Below the pieces are notes generated by a model. That model was not told the origin of the DNA, searched no databases, and was given only the letters and a program-made list of their open reading frames with translations. This document shows, piece after piece, positions 1 through 6,877 of a stretch of DNA of 23,181 nucleotides. Position 1 is the first letter of the stretch; each line of letters opens with the position of its first letter. This DNA is from a virus, in IMG/VR virus record IMGVR_UViG_3300022921_000115, positions 1 through 23,181 of that record. One strand, given 5' to 3'. Made by a program: the position numbers and the translations under genes.

Positions 1-1584
1 GTTGACCAGTTAGAAGATAAATTAAAACTGATTGAACTTATCTTAACAATGGCGTATGAGGCAAAAGTTAATTACCAAGATGTATTTTCACAAGTTAGAT
101 TTTGGGATACATTAATCTATAACTTCTTACGTAAAGATAACATAGTCATACCACCAAAAGAAGATAACTTAAAAGATGAGAAGTATCCTGGTGCGTATGT
201 AAAAGATCCTCTAGTAGGTATGCACAAATGGATTGTTTCGTTTGACATCAATTCACTATACCCACATTTGATTATGCAATATAATATTTCTCCCGAAAAG
301 ATTATAGGTATGAAACCAAATGGTATTACGGTGAACAAGATGTTAAATCAGGCAACGCCTCTAACATATCTTAAAACGGAAGGTGCAACTATAACACCAA
401 ACGGTGCATTATTCAAAACTGATAGTGAAGGTTTTTTACCTAAACTATTAGGTAAAATGTATAATGATCGTGTAACGTATAAGAAAAAAATGTTAGAGGC
501 GAAAAAAACTTATAATGAAACAAAAGACCCTAGTCTATTAAATGAGATTGCTCGTTGTCACAATATTCAATGGGCAAAGAAGATTGCATTAAATAGTGCT
601 TACGGTGCAATCGGTAATCAATATTTTAGATATTATGATGTAAGACAGGCAATGGCAATCACACTTGCAGGTCAGTTTGTAATTCGTTTTATTGAAAAGA
701 ATGTAAACGAATATATGAATAATATATTAAAGACACACGATAAGATAGATTATGTTGTGGCATCCGATACAGATTCCATTTATCTTTGTTTAGATAAGTT
801 AGTAGAACAAGTGTGTAAAGACAAAACTACTGAACAGAAATTAAGATTTATTAATAAAGTTGTTGAAGGTAGAATAGAACCATTCCTAGAAAAATGTTTT
901 AATCAACTTGCAGAATACACAAACGCATTTAAAAATTGTATGGTAATGAAACGAGAAGTTATTGCCGACAAAGGTATATGGACTGCTAAAAAAAGATATA
1001 TGTTAAATGTATTAGACGAAGAAGGTATTACATTTGACGAACCTAAATTAAAGATTATGGGTATTGAGGCAGTTAAGTCATCAACACCAGAGATATGTAG
1101 AACTAGAATTAAACAAGCAATCAAACTTGTTATGTCAAAAGAAGAATCAGATTTACATAAGTTTATTGCTGACTTTAGAACAGAATTTTTTAATCTGTCT
1201 GCTGAAGAAATATCTTTTCCTAGAAGTTGTAACAATATGAAAAAATATTATAGTAGTTCCGACATATTTATCAAATCAACTCCTATTCACGTAAAAGGTG
1301 CGTTGATATATAATCATCAAATAAAACAATTCAATTTACAAAACAAGTATCCATTAATACAAGAAGGTGATAAAATTAAATTTATTAAACTATTAGAAGC
1401 AAATCCATTTAAGTTTGATGTGATAAGTTATGTTACAAAGTTACCTAAAGAATTTAAGTTAGAAAAATATATAGATTATGAGGTGCAGTTTCAAAAGACA
1501 TTTATTGATCCTATGACTTTCATCTTACAACCTATTGGTTGGTCACATGAACCGAAAGCAAGTTTAGAGGCATTTTTTGGATGA
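1..1584 (+). CDS. 43: DNA polymerase, family B (T4 gp43-like), 5' end outside window
   Basis: This is the replicative phage DNA polymerase, C-terminal 527 residues. The reading frame is open from base 1, so the first in-window ATG (base 49) is internal and the gene starts upstream. The family B palm motifs are all visible: motif A with DINSLYP (bases 244-264), motif B with KKxxLNSxYG (about 574-606) and motif C SDTDS (763-777) with the two catalytic aspartates. The 3'-5' exonuclease domain expected at the N-terminus lies outside the window. The stop codon overlaps the ATG of the next small ORF (ATGA). Its place ahead of uvsX and gp41 matches the core replication order of T4-like phages. The identification is secure; only the 5' extent is unknown. 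Confidence 0.96.
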   Translation, partial: VDQLEDKLKLIELILTMAYEAKVNYQDVFSQVRFWDTLIYNFLRKDNIVIPPKEDNLKDEKYPGAYVKDPLVGMHKWIVSFDINSLYPHLIMQYNISPEKIIGMKPNGITVNKMLNQATPLTYLKTEGATITPNGALFKTDSEGFLPKLLGKMYNDRVTYKKKMLEAKKTYNETKDPSLLNEIARCHNIQWAKKIALNSAYGAIGNQYFRYYDVRQAMAITLAGQFVIRFIEKNVNEYMNNILKTHDKIDYVVASDTDSIYLCLDKLVEQVCKDKTTEQKLRFINKVVEGRIEPFLEKCFNQLAEYTNAFKNCMVMKREVIADKGIWTAKKRYMLNVLDEEGITFDEPKLKIMGIEAVKSSTPEICRTRIKQAIKLVMSKEESDLHKFIADFRTEFFNLSAEEISFPRSCNNMKKYYSSSDIFIKSTPIHVKGALIYNHQIKQFNLQNKYPLIQEGDKIKFIKLLEANPFKFDVISYVTKLPKEFKLEKYIDYEVQFQKTFIDPMTFILQPIGWSHEPKASLEAFFG

Positions 1585-1730
1585 TAGAAATAGCAATATT
1601 TTATTTAACTATTTTTTGGGCATTTAGATTCGGTCAAATACTAGCATTTAATCCTGTGATTAGAGTATGGCACCTATTCGCTTTTTACATACTAATTAAA
1701 TTTGTAATGATGAGTTATGGATATAAGTAA
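1581..1730 (+). CDS. Small membrane protein, 49 aa, unknown function
   Basis: This ORF of 49 codons starts at an ATG overlapping the gp43 stop (ATGA) and ends inside the start of the methyltransferase gene. It therefore fits the tight overlapping spacing seen throughout the window. The product has two hydrophobic stretches (about residues 3-14 and 31-44) separated by a short loop with Arg and Asn, and it ends in SYGYK. It may be a small inner-membrane protein with one or two membrane segments. I recognise no family. It could be a chance ORF in AT-rich sequence, but its overlap with both neighbours and the absence of any other gene in this gap support it. Confidence 0.5.
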   Translation: MIEIAIFYLTIFWAFRFGQILAFNPVIRVWHLFAFYILIKFVMMSYGYK

Positions 1731-2268
1731 TATAAACAAACAATATAAGGTAATTTATGCTGACCCTCCGTGGTATTTTAAATCATATTCAGAAAAGGGA
1801 GAGGGAAGGAACGCCACTAAGCATTATAAGTGCGCTGGCCTTTCTGACATTATTTCTCTACCTGTTAGCAACCTTGCTGAGGGCAATTCCACCCTTATAA
1901 TGTGGGTGACCGATCCGTTTCTACAACAAGCATTTAAAGTTATAGAGGCGTGGGGTTTCACTTATAAGACAGTTGCTTTTACTTGGGTTAAACAAAACAA
2001 AAACAATAACGATTACTTTAAAGGTTTAGGTTATTGGACACGTGCCAATCCTGAAATGGCTCTACTTGCGACTAAAGGTAAACCTCGAAGAATGTCCAGT
2101 AATGTAGATCAGTTAGTTGTATCAAATCGTAGAGAACACTCCAGAAAACCAGATGAGATATATGGCCGTATAGAACAATTACTTGAAGGTCCATATATTG
2201 AACTATTTGCTCGCACAAAACGTGATAAATGGGATAGTTGGGGTAATGAGATAGATAAATTTGTATGA
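1717..2268 (+). CDS. MT-A70-family DNA N6-adenine methyltransferase
   Basis: This is a SAM-dependent adenine-N6 methyltransferase of the MT-A70 family, 183 residues. The catalytic DPPW is at residues 16-19 (YADPPW). Further family signatures follow: NPEMALLATKGKP in the middle and ELFART...WDSWGNE near the C-terminus, matching the usual E-LFAR-x-GWD-WGNE ending. The length is close to that of stand-alone phage members. Such enzymes methylate phage DNA and can protect it from host restriction; the target site cannot be read from sequence. The first half has a base composition unlike its surroundings: bases 1801-1920 contain 60 G+C of 120, whereas 2341-2460 in the next gene contain 24 of 120. 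That points to recent acquisition or recombination. It overlaps both neighbouring small ORFs. Confidence 0.92.
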   Translation: MDISNINKQYKVIYADPPWYFKSYSEKGEGRNATKHYKCAGLSDIISLPVSNLAEGNSTLIMWVTDPFLQQAFKVIEAWGFTYKTVAFTWVKQNKNNNDYFKGLGYWTRANPEMALLATKGKPRRMSSNVDQLVVSNRREHSRKPDEIYGRIEQLLEGPYIELFARTKRDKWDSWGNEIDKFV

Positions 2269-2357
2269 ACTTGACATTAGCAATATTATATGTTATATTA
2301 TGTTATGTACTAGTATTAATTATGTTATGGATGTGGAATAATGAAGATTACAAGTGA
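2265..2357 (+). CDS. Tiny putative membrane protein, 30 aa
   Basis: The ATG overlaps the stop of the methyltransferase gene (ATGA) and the ORF ends 17 bases into the following gene. The product is one continuous hydrophobic helix (about residues 4-24) followed by a short charged tail (NNEDYK), a layout common in tiny phage membrane proteins. The same bases hold a sigma70-type promoter (2271-2299), so the hydrophobic coding could be a by-product of AT-rich promoter sequence. Translation is therefore uncertain. Confidence 0.35.
   Translation: MNLTLAILYVILCYVLVLIMLWMWNNEDYK
2271..2299 (+). promoter_or_regulatory. Sigma70-type promoter upstream of the DruA-like gene
   Basis: TTGACA (2271-2276) and TATATT (2294-2299) are separated by exactly 17 bases, close to the bacterial housekeeping consensus. 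The start of transcription would fall near 2306, about 35 bases before the ATG at 2341. The same arrangement recurs ahead of uvsX, gp41 and the gene at 8613. Confidence 0.65.
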
Positions 2358-3450
2358 AACAGCATTAAATTGTAGTAAAATAATAATAGATTTTTTTAGT
2401 GATTTTAAACGTATAGATGATTACTTTAGAATTAAAAAGATTGAAAGAGTAAAAGATATTCCAACACCTATTCCAGGTTTTTCTATTGAAGATGATATGT
2501 TTCAAAATTATGATATGTCACCTGAAGAAATGGATATAGATGTTGCTGAAAATAAAAATGAAGTCTTTGACACTATGTTAGAAAAAGTTGCAAGTTTCAC
2601 ACCAGAACAAGCACCAGGTAAAGAACTAAAATTACTTGTAAAAGAAAAAAATACCAATACTGTTATAGGTTTCATAAAATTAGCGTCACCTATGATTAAC
2701 TCTAAACCTCGTAATGAGTATTTAAACGGAACACCAGAATTATCTATCTTCAATAAACGTGCTATTATGGGATTTATTATTGTTCCTGTACAACCTTTTG
2801 GTTTTAATTATTTGGGTGGTAAGTTACTAGCATTAATTTGTTGTTCTCATAAAGTTAGAGAAATGTTAAATAAAAAATACAATACAGAATTTTGTTTATT
2901 TGAAACTACAAGTTTATATGGCAATATAAAAGGTACATCAATGTATGATGGATTAAAACCATTTTTACGTTATAAGGGTGATACATTGTCTAAATTTGTA
3001 CCATCATTGGGTGATACACAATATACCACTATTAAAAAAATTATTGAAAAAGAAATTAATGATGAAATAATACACAAGGGTGCTTCAAGTCGTAAACTAA
3101 AAATAATGCAAAAAATTATTAGTTTAATTAAATCATCATTAAAAGATACTCATAAAGATGAATACGATAAATTTGTAAAAGCAATATCTAGTGCTGAAGG
3201 TATTACAACACAAAAAAGATTTTATATGTCTGATTATGGATATGAAAATGCAAAAGATGTTTTGTTAGGCAAAACAGATACTTTAATTAAAGGACAAAAT
3301 TTTGATAAACATAATTTAGAAAACATTATTGATTGGTGGAAGAAAAAAGCAACAAGTAGATATAATAATTTAAAACTAGAAAATAAAGTACGAAAAGAAT
3401 TAGAAGTTTGGAATTCCCAAACAATGAACGTTATAGATATAATAAGATAA
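2341..3450 (+). CDS. DUF4338 / DruA-like protein
   Basis: This 369-residue protein has a central region that resembles the DUF4338 domain, the family of the Druantia anti-phage protein DruA. The matching blocks appear in order. TVIGFIKLASP corresponds to the domain's opening strand. KRAIMGFIIVPVQPF corresponds to the family's R-x-x-I-L-P segment. GGKLLALI is followed by a helix and KKYNTEFCLFETTSLYG, corresponding to the Y-x-x-P-LLETF-x-D block. Then comes KGTSMYDGL, corresponding to GTCYRAANW. The N-terminal 90 residues are acidic and the C-terminal 150 are lysine-rich; neither is recognised. Its molecular activity is not known to me. It has its own sigma70-type promoter and follows a methyltransferase, which suggests a DNA modification or anti-host role (inference). 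The assignment comes from reading the pattern, not a profile search. Confidence 0.6.
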   Translation: MKITSETALNCSKIIIDFFSDFKRIDDYFRIKKIERVKDIPTPIPGFSIEDDMFQNYDMSPEEMDIDVAENKNEVFDTMLEKVASFTPEQAPGKELKLLVKEKNTNTVIGFIKLASPMINSKPRNEYLNGTPELSIFNKRAIMGFIIVPVQPFGFNYLGGKLLALICCSHKVREMLNKKYNTEFCLFETTSLYGNIKGTSMYDGLKPFLRYKGDTLSKFVPSLGDTQYTTIKKIIEKEINDEIIHKGASSRKLKIMQKIISLIKSSLKDTHKDEYDKFVKAISSAEGITTQKRFYMSDYGYENAKDVLLGKTDTLIKGQNFDKHNLENIIDWWKKKATSRYNNLKLENKVRKELEVWNSQTMNVIDIIR

Positions 3451-3453
3451 ATA
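3446..3453 (+). promoter_or_regulatory. Possible T4-late-type promoter (GATAAATA)
   Basis: GATAAATA followed by GT matches the extended form ATAAATAGT found at three other gene starts in the window (6865, 8541, 18007). It differs from the T4 late -10 box TATAAATA by one base. It overlaps the stop of the DruA-like gene. By T4 geometry the start site would fall at about 3459, between two in-frame ATGs (3456 and 3462), so any transcript would be almost leaderless. This is the weakest of the four. Confidence 0.4.
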
Positions 3454-3455
3454 GT

Positions 3456-3824
3456 ATGGTAATGCCGATCACAAAAGAACAATATACAGATTTAAAAGAG
3501 TATTGGGACTATCAAAGAAAAATTGCATATAATAAAGAAATTATTTTTAATATAGCTGAACAATTTAAAAATAGAGTACATAATGAGTTTGGTTTAATGG
3601 ATCAAAATGAAATTAAAAATATATTATGGGATAGAGTTGGAAGTGATGATTATGAAGATCCACCAAAAAGTTGGATTCCAGAAGATGTTTCTATGAGATT
3701 TGAATGGGAACCAGATCCTAACATACCTAAGCAACTCACAAAACCTAAGGGTAGACCTATAATATTAAAAGCAAAAGAAGGTTGGGAAAAAGCGTTTGAT
3801 GATGATAACGATATACAAAAATAA
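3456..3824 (+). CDS. Hypothetical phage protein, about 122 aa
   Basis: I do not recognise the family. The protein is hydrophilic and aromatic-rich, with a helical N-terminal half (KEQYTDLKEYWDYQRKI) and a proline- and acid-rich middle (DDYEDPPKSWIPED). A basic GRPIILKAKEGW follows near the C-terminus. The frame extends upstream to 3408, but the first 48 bases lie inside the preceding gene. I therefore place the start at ATG 3456, with 3462 as an alternative, because both follow the preceding stop directly. The gene has no signal peptide or membrane segment. It lies between the DruA-like gene and uvsX. Confidence 0.7.
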   Translation: MVMPITKEQYTDLKEYWDYQRKIAYNKEIIFNIAEQFKNRVHNEFGLMDQNEIKNILWDRVGSDDYEDPPKSWIPEDVSMRFEWEPDPNIPKQLTKPKGRPIILKAKEGWEKAFDDDNDIQK

Positions 3825-3969
3825 ACAATATTTAAATCACAGTTTTCCAGCAAAAGACCTTGACAAAATCAAAGAAATATGTTATAGTCTAGGTATTAAA
3901 TGGTACACGATAAGTTATACACAAAAGGAGTATGAAGAATATGAGCAATTTTCTAAAAGACATAATTAA
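3799..3969 (+). CDS. Small hypothetical protein, 56 aa
   Basis: This ORF of 56 codons starts at a double ATG inside the end of the preceding gene and runs 29 bases into uvsX (counted from ATG 3941). The product is soluble-looking, Lys/Glu/Tyr-rich, with [21 protein letters not shown] followed by a short acidic helix. This resembles a small alpha/beta domain more than random translation. It fills an otherwise empty gap. It also contains the promoter at 3860-3888, so coding and regulatory functions would share bases. I know no homologue. Confidence 0.45.
   Translation: MMITIYKNKQYLNHSFPAKDLDKIKEICYSLGIKWYTISYTQKEYEEYEQFSKRHN
3860..3888 (+). promoter_or_regulatory. Sigma70-type promoter upstream of uvsX
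   Basis: TTGACA (3860-3865) and TATAGT (3883-3888) are separated by 17 bases. The predicted start near 3895 lies about 45 bases before the uvsX ATG at 3941. This is consistent with early transcription of the recombination gene by host polymerase. Confidence 0.6.
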
Positions 3970-4966
3970 AGAAACCGGCAATGAATATGCTGGTTTAGTA
4001 AGTGAAGGAGTTGATAGTGCAGATGTAACAAGTTTTATAGACACAGGTTCATACTCATTTAACGCTTTACTATCAGGTAGTATCTATGGTGGTATGCCAG
4101 GCAATAAGATTACAGCAATCGCTGGTGAAGCCGCAACAGGTAAAACTTTCTTTGCATTAGGTATTTGTAAACATTTTTTAGACACAGACAAAGACGCAGG
4201 TGTAATTTATTTTGAATCAGAAAGTGCCATTTCAAAAGAGATGATTGAAACTAGAGGAGTTGATTCTACTAGAATGGTAATTGTACCAGTTGCCACAGTA
4301 CAAGAATTTAGAGCACAATCAATTAAGATTATAGACAAATATTTAGAACAACCAGAAGATAAAAGAAAACCATTAATGTTTGTATTAGATAGTTTAGGAA
4401 TGTTATCTACTACAAAAGAAATGGAAGATACTGCTGCTGGTAAAGAAACAAGAGATATGACTAGATCACAAATAGTCAAATCAACATTTAGAGTATTAAC
4501 ATTGAAACTTGGTAAAGCAAATATACCAATGATAATGACCAATCACACATATGATGTTATCGGTTCAATGTTCCCACAAAAAGAAATGGGTGGTGGTAGT
4601 GGTTTAAAATATGCCGCTTCATCAATCATCTATCTTGGTAAGAGAAAAGAAAAAGACGGTACCGAAGTTGTCGGTAATATCATACATTGTAAAAATTACA
4701 AATCACGTTTAACAAAAGAAAATGCACAAATTGATGTCAAACTAACTTATAAAAAAGGACTTGATAAGTATTACGGTCTATTAGAACTTGGAGAAGAAGC
4801 AGGTATATTTAAAAAAGTTTCTACAAGATACGAAATGCCAGATGGTTCTAAAGTGTTTGGTAAAAACATCAATGATGAACCTGAAAAGTATTTTACAAAA
4901 GAGGTATTAGACAAGATAGATGAATACGCAAAAAGAAAATTCAGCTACGGATCAGACGAAGAATAA
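3941..4966 (+). CDS. uvsX: UvsX, RecA-like recombination protein
   Basis: This is the phage strand-exchange ATPase that coats single-stranded DNA and drives recombination-dependent replication and repair. The 341-residue product has Walker A GEAATGKT at residues 62-69. YFESE (about 90-94) supplies the catalytic glutamate region, and Walker B LMFVLDS ends at D150 with S151. A glycine-rich loop, MGGGSG, lies in the region of the DNA-binding L2 loop. An in-frame ATG lies upstream at 3932, but AGGAG at 3926-3930 is only one base from it and ten from ATG 3941, so 3941 is preferred. A sigma70-type promoter precedes the gene. Its neighbours gp43 and gp41 match T4 gene order. Confidence 0.96.
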   Translation: MSNFLKDIIKETGNEYAGLVSEGVDSADVTSFIDTGSYSFNALLSGSIYGGMPGNKITAIAGEAATGKTFFALGICKHFLDTDKDAGVIYFESESAISKEMIETRGVDSTRMVIVPVATVQEFRAQSIKIIDKYLEQPEDKRKPLMFVLDSLGMLSTTKEMEDTAAGKETRDMTRSQIVKSTFRVLTLKLGKANIPMIMTNHTYDVIGSMFPQKEMGGGSGLKYAASSIIYLGKRKEKDGTEVVGNIIHCKNYKSRLTKENAQIDVKLTYKKGLDKYYGLLELGEEAGIFKKVSTRYEMPDGSKVFGKNINDEPEKYFTKEVLDKIDEYAKRKFSYGSDEE

Positions 4967-5240
4967 AAAATACGTTTACGTACAAAGAGATGGTGATGAC
5001 TTTACTTGTATAAAGTTATTAGAAGGCAAGTACAAAGGTATAATTTATAAGTACGGTAAAGTAGGTTTTGCAAAAGAAGAAAAACCTGATGGTACTTTAC
5101 CTATGAGGTTTGACTATGATATTATTTTCAATCCACACGAAACGGACATTGACAAACAAGAGTTTATAGATTATATTGGAGATATATTAATAGAACAATT
5201 AGAAAGACAACTTAATAATGGCACCGCTATCCTTGAATAG
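4920..5240 (+). CDS. Conserved hypothetical protein between uvsX and gp41, 106 aa
   Basis: The ATG lies 47 bases inside uvsX and the end overlaps gp41 by 23 bases. The first 15 or so residues are polar and Asn/Lys/Gln-rich. A compact domain follows with short strands ([38 protein letters not shown]), an acidic FDYDIIFNP segment and a C-terminal helix ([16 protein letters not shown]). A small protein at this location is usual in marine T4-like phages, but I know no function. The true start could be a non-ATG codon after the uvsX stop, since the overlapping N-terminus looks low in complexity. Confidence 0.75.
   Translation: MNTQKENSATDQTKNKKYVYVQRDGDDFTCIKLLEGKYKGIIYKYGKVGFAKEEKPDGTLPMRFDYDIIFNPHETDIDKQEFIDYIGDILIEQLERQLNNGTAILE
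5149..5177 (+). promoter_or_regulatory. Sigma70-type promoter upstream of gp41
   Basis: TTGACA (5149-5154) and TATATT (5172-5177) are separated by 17 bases, inside the coding sequence of the preceding gene. The predicted start near 5184 lies 34 bases before the gp41 ATG. The -35, spacer length and -10 match those at 2271-2299. Confidence 0.6.
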
Positions 5241-6606
5241 TAATAATGAACGAATAGAAATTACGATACTAAGAAACCTTATTTTCAATGAGGAGTTTAC
5301 TCGTAAAGCATTACCTTTTGTAAATGAAATTTATTTTACAAAAAGAGAAGAAAAGATTTTATTCCAAGAGATTAATACCTTTGTTGAGAAGTATAAAAAT
5401 TTACCTACAAAAGAAACTTTACTTATTGAATTAGGTTATCGTAAAGATATAAATGATGAAGAAGTCAAATCAGTAAAAGAATTATTATCTACATTAATTC
5501 CTGAAGAAGTTGAACAACAATGGTTGTTAGATACAACTGAAAAGTTTTGTAAAGATCGTGCTGTTCACAATGCAGTATTAGAAGGTATTAAAATTTTAGA
5601 TGGTAAAGATCAAAAGAGAACACAAGAGGCAATACCTAGTATTCTTGCAGACGCATTAGCAGTTAGTTTTGATAATCATATCGGACACGATTACATAGGT
5701 GACGCTGAAGATAGATTTAAATGGTATCATACTAAAGAGAAAAAGTATCAATTTGATTTATCTTACTTTAATAAGATTACAAAAGGTGGTGTGCCAAGTA
5801 AAACTTTAAACATTGCTCTTGCAGGTACAGGTGTTGGTAAATCTTTGTTTATGTGTCATTGTGCTAGTGCTTATCTATCACAAGGTTTAAATGTATTGTA
5901 TATCACTTTAGAAATGGCAGAGGAACGAATTGCAGAAAGAATTGACGCAAACTTATTAGATACAACGATAGATGATTTACACGCATTACCAAAAGACTTG
6001 TATGATTCTAAAATATTAAAAGTAAAAAACAAAACAAACGGTCAATTAATTATTAAAGAATATCCAACGGCGTCTGCTCATAGTGGTCACTTTAGAAGTT
6101 TATTAAATGAACTTGCATTAAAGAAATCATTTAGACCAGATGTATTGTTTATTGACTATTTAAATATCTGTGCTAGTGCTAGATTTAAAGGTGGTAACAT
6201 ATCATCTTATTTTTATATTAAGGCAATCGCCGAAGAATTAAGAGGTCTTGCTGTTGAGTTTAATGTGCCAATCTTTAGTGCAACACAAACAACAAGAACT
6301 GGTTTTGTATCAACTGATATTGGTTTAGAAGATACTTCCGAAAGTTTTGGTCTGCCTGCAACTGCTGACTTTATGTTTGCTCTAATGTCAAATGAAGAAT
6401 TAGAACAACTAGGTCAAATGAAAGTCAAACAATTAAAGAACAGATATAATGATCCTGCAATGAACAGATCATTTATTGTAGGTGTAGATAGGGCAAAAAT
6501 GAAACTATATGATGTAGAAAATACAGCACAAAACATAGTAGATAGAGGAAAGGATCCAGAAATCAAAGAAGACCCTTATGATAAGTTTTCTGATTTTAAA
6601 ATATAA
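5218..6606 (+). CDS. 41: Replicative DNA helicase, DnaB-like (T4 gp41)
   Basis: This is a hexameric 5'-3' replicative helicase of the DnaB/gp41 family, 462 residues, close to the length of T4 gp41. The N-terminal helical region (about 1-150) is followed by the RecA-like ATPase core. Walker A is AGTGVGKS at residues 202-209, and LEMAEERIAERI follows the next strand as in other DnaB proteins. Walker B is LFID ending at D313 (followed by YLN), and the segment FSATQTTRTG supplies the sensor region with Gln and the nearby arginine. The gene overlaps its predecessor by 23 bases and is followed by a TAATG stop/start overlap. A sigma70-type promoter lies just upstream. With gp43 and UvsX it forms the phage replisome and recombination set. 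Confidence 0.96.
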   Translation: MAPLSLNSNNERIEITILRNLIFNEEFTRKALPFVNEIYFTKREEKILFQEINTFVEKYKNLPTKETLLIELGYRKDINDEEVKSVKELLSTLIPEEVEQQWLLDTTEKFCKDRAVHNAVLEGIKILDGKDQKRTQEAIPSILADALAVSFDNHIGHDYIGDAEDRFKWYHTKEKKYQFDLSYFNKITKGGVPSKTLNIALAGTGVGKSLFMCHCASAYLSQGLNVLYITLEMAEERIAERIDANLLDTTIDDLHALPKDLYDSKILKVKNKTNGQLIIKEYPTASAHSGHFRSLLNELALKKSFRPDVLFIDYLNICASARFKGGNISSYFYIKAIAEELRGLAVEFNVPIFSATQTTRTGFVSTDIGLEDTSESFGLPATADFMFALMSNEELEQLGQMKVKQLKNRYNDPAMNRSFIVGVDRAKMKLYDVENTAQNIVDRGKDPEIKEDPYDKFSDFKI

Positions 6607-6869
6607 TGACAAAGAAACAAAAAGTACGATTTCATAAAGGCGATAGACGACCAAGACACGATACAGATTATGAAACATTATCGTACAATGTAAAGATGAA
6701 AAAACGTGGTCGTAAAATACTATGGACGGTAATAGAGCAACCTACAAATAAAACTATTGCGGAATTCTTCTTTGAAGAAGACGCACAGAAAACAGCAGAC
6801 TTTCAAAACAAACACCGTGTATGGCAACCTAATGGTGGCATACCTACATTTCTTTATATCCGTGCATAA
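6606..6869 (+). CDS. Small conserved phage protein, 87 aa
   Basis: The ATG overlaps the gp41 stop (TAATG), indicating translational coupling to the helicase. The N-terminus is very basic (KKQKVRFHKGDRRPRH). The remainder forms a small strand-rich domain with ILWTVIEQPTNKTIAEFF, then EEDAQKTADFQNKHRVWQPNGG and a hydrophobic end. This C-terminal signature is familiar from hypothetical proteins next to gp41 in marine T4-like phages. The basic N-terminus might bind nucleic acid (inference). No catalytic motif is visible. Confidence 0.8.
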   Translation: MTKKQKVRFHKGDRRPRHDTDYETLSYNVKMKKRGRKILWTVIEQPTNKTIAEFFFEEDAQKTADFQNKHRVWQPNGGIPTFLYIRA

Positions 6870-6872
6870 ATA
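6865..6872 (+). promoter_or_regulatory. T4-late-type promoter (CATAAATA), almost leaderless
   Basis: CATAAATA followed by GT matches the late -10 motif form NATAAATA. It overlaps the last codons of the preceding gene and ends five bases before the ATG at 6878. In T4 the last A of this box is at about -6, which would put +1 on the A of the ATG and give a leaderless message. Confidence 0.55.
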
Positions 6873-6877
6873 GTCCT

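Noticed and set aside
49-51. ATG at 49 as the DNA polymerase start
   Set aside because: The frame is open to base 1 with polymerase-like sequence, and the protein would lack its N-terminal half, so the gene begins outside the window.
3932-3934. Upstream ATG for uvsX
   Set aside because: It is only one base from the AGGAG sequence; ATG 3941 has workable spacing.
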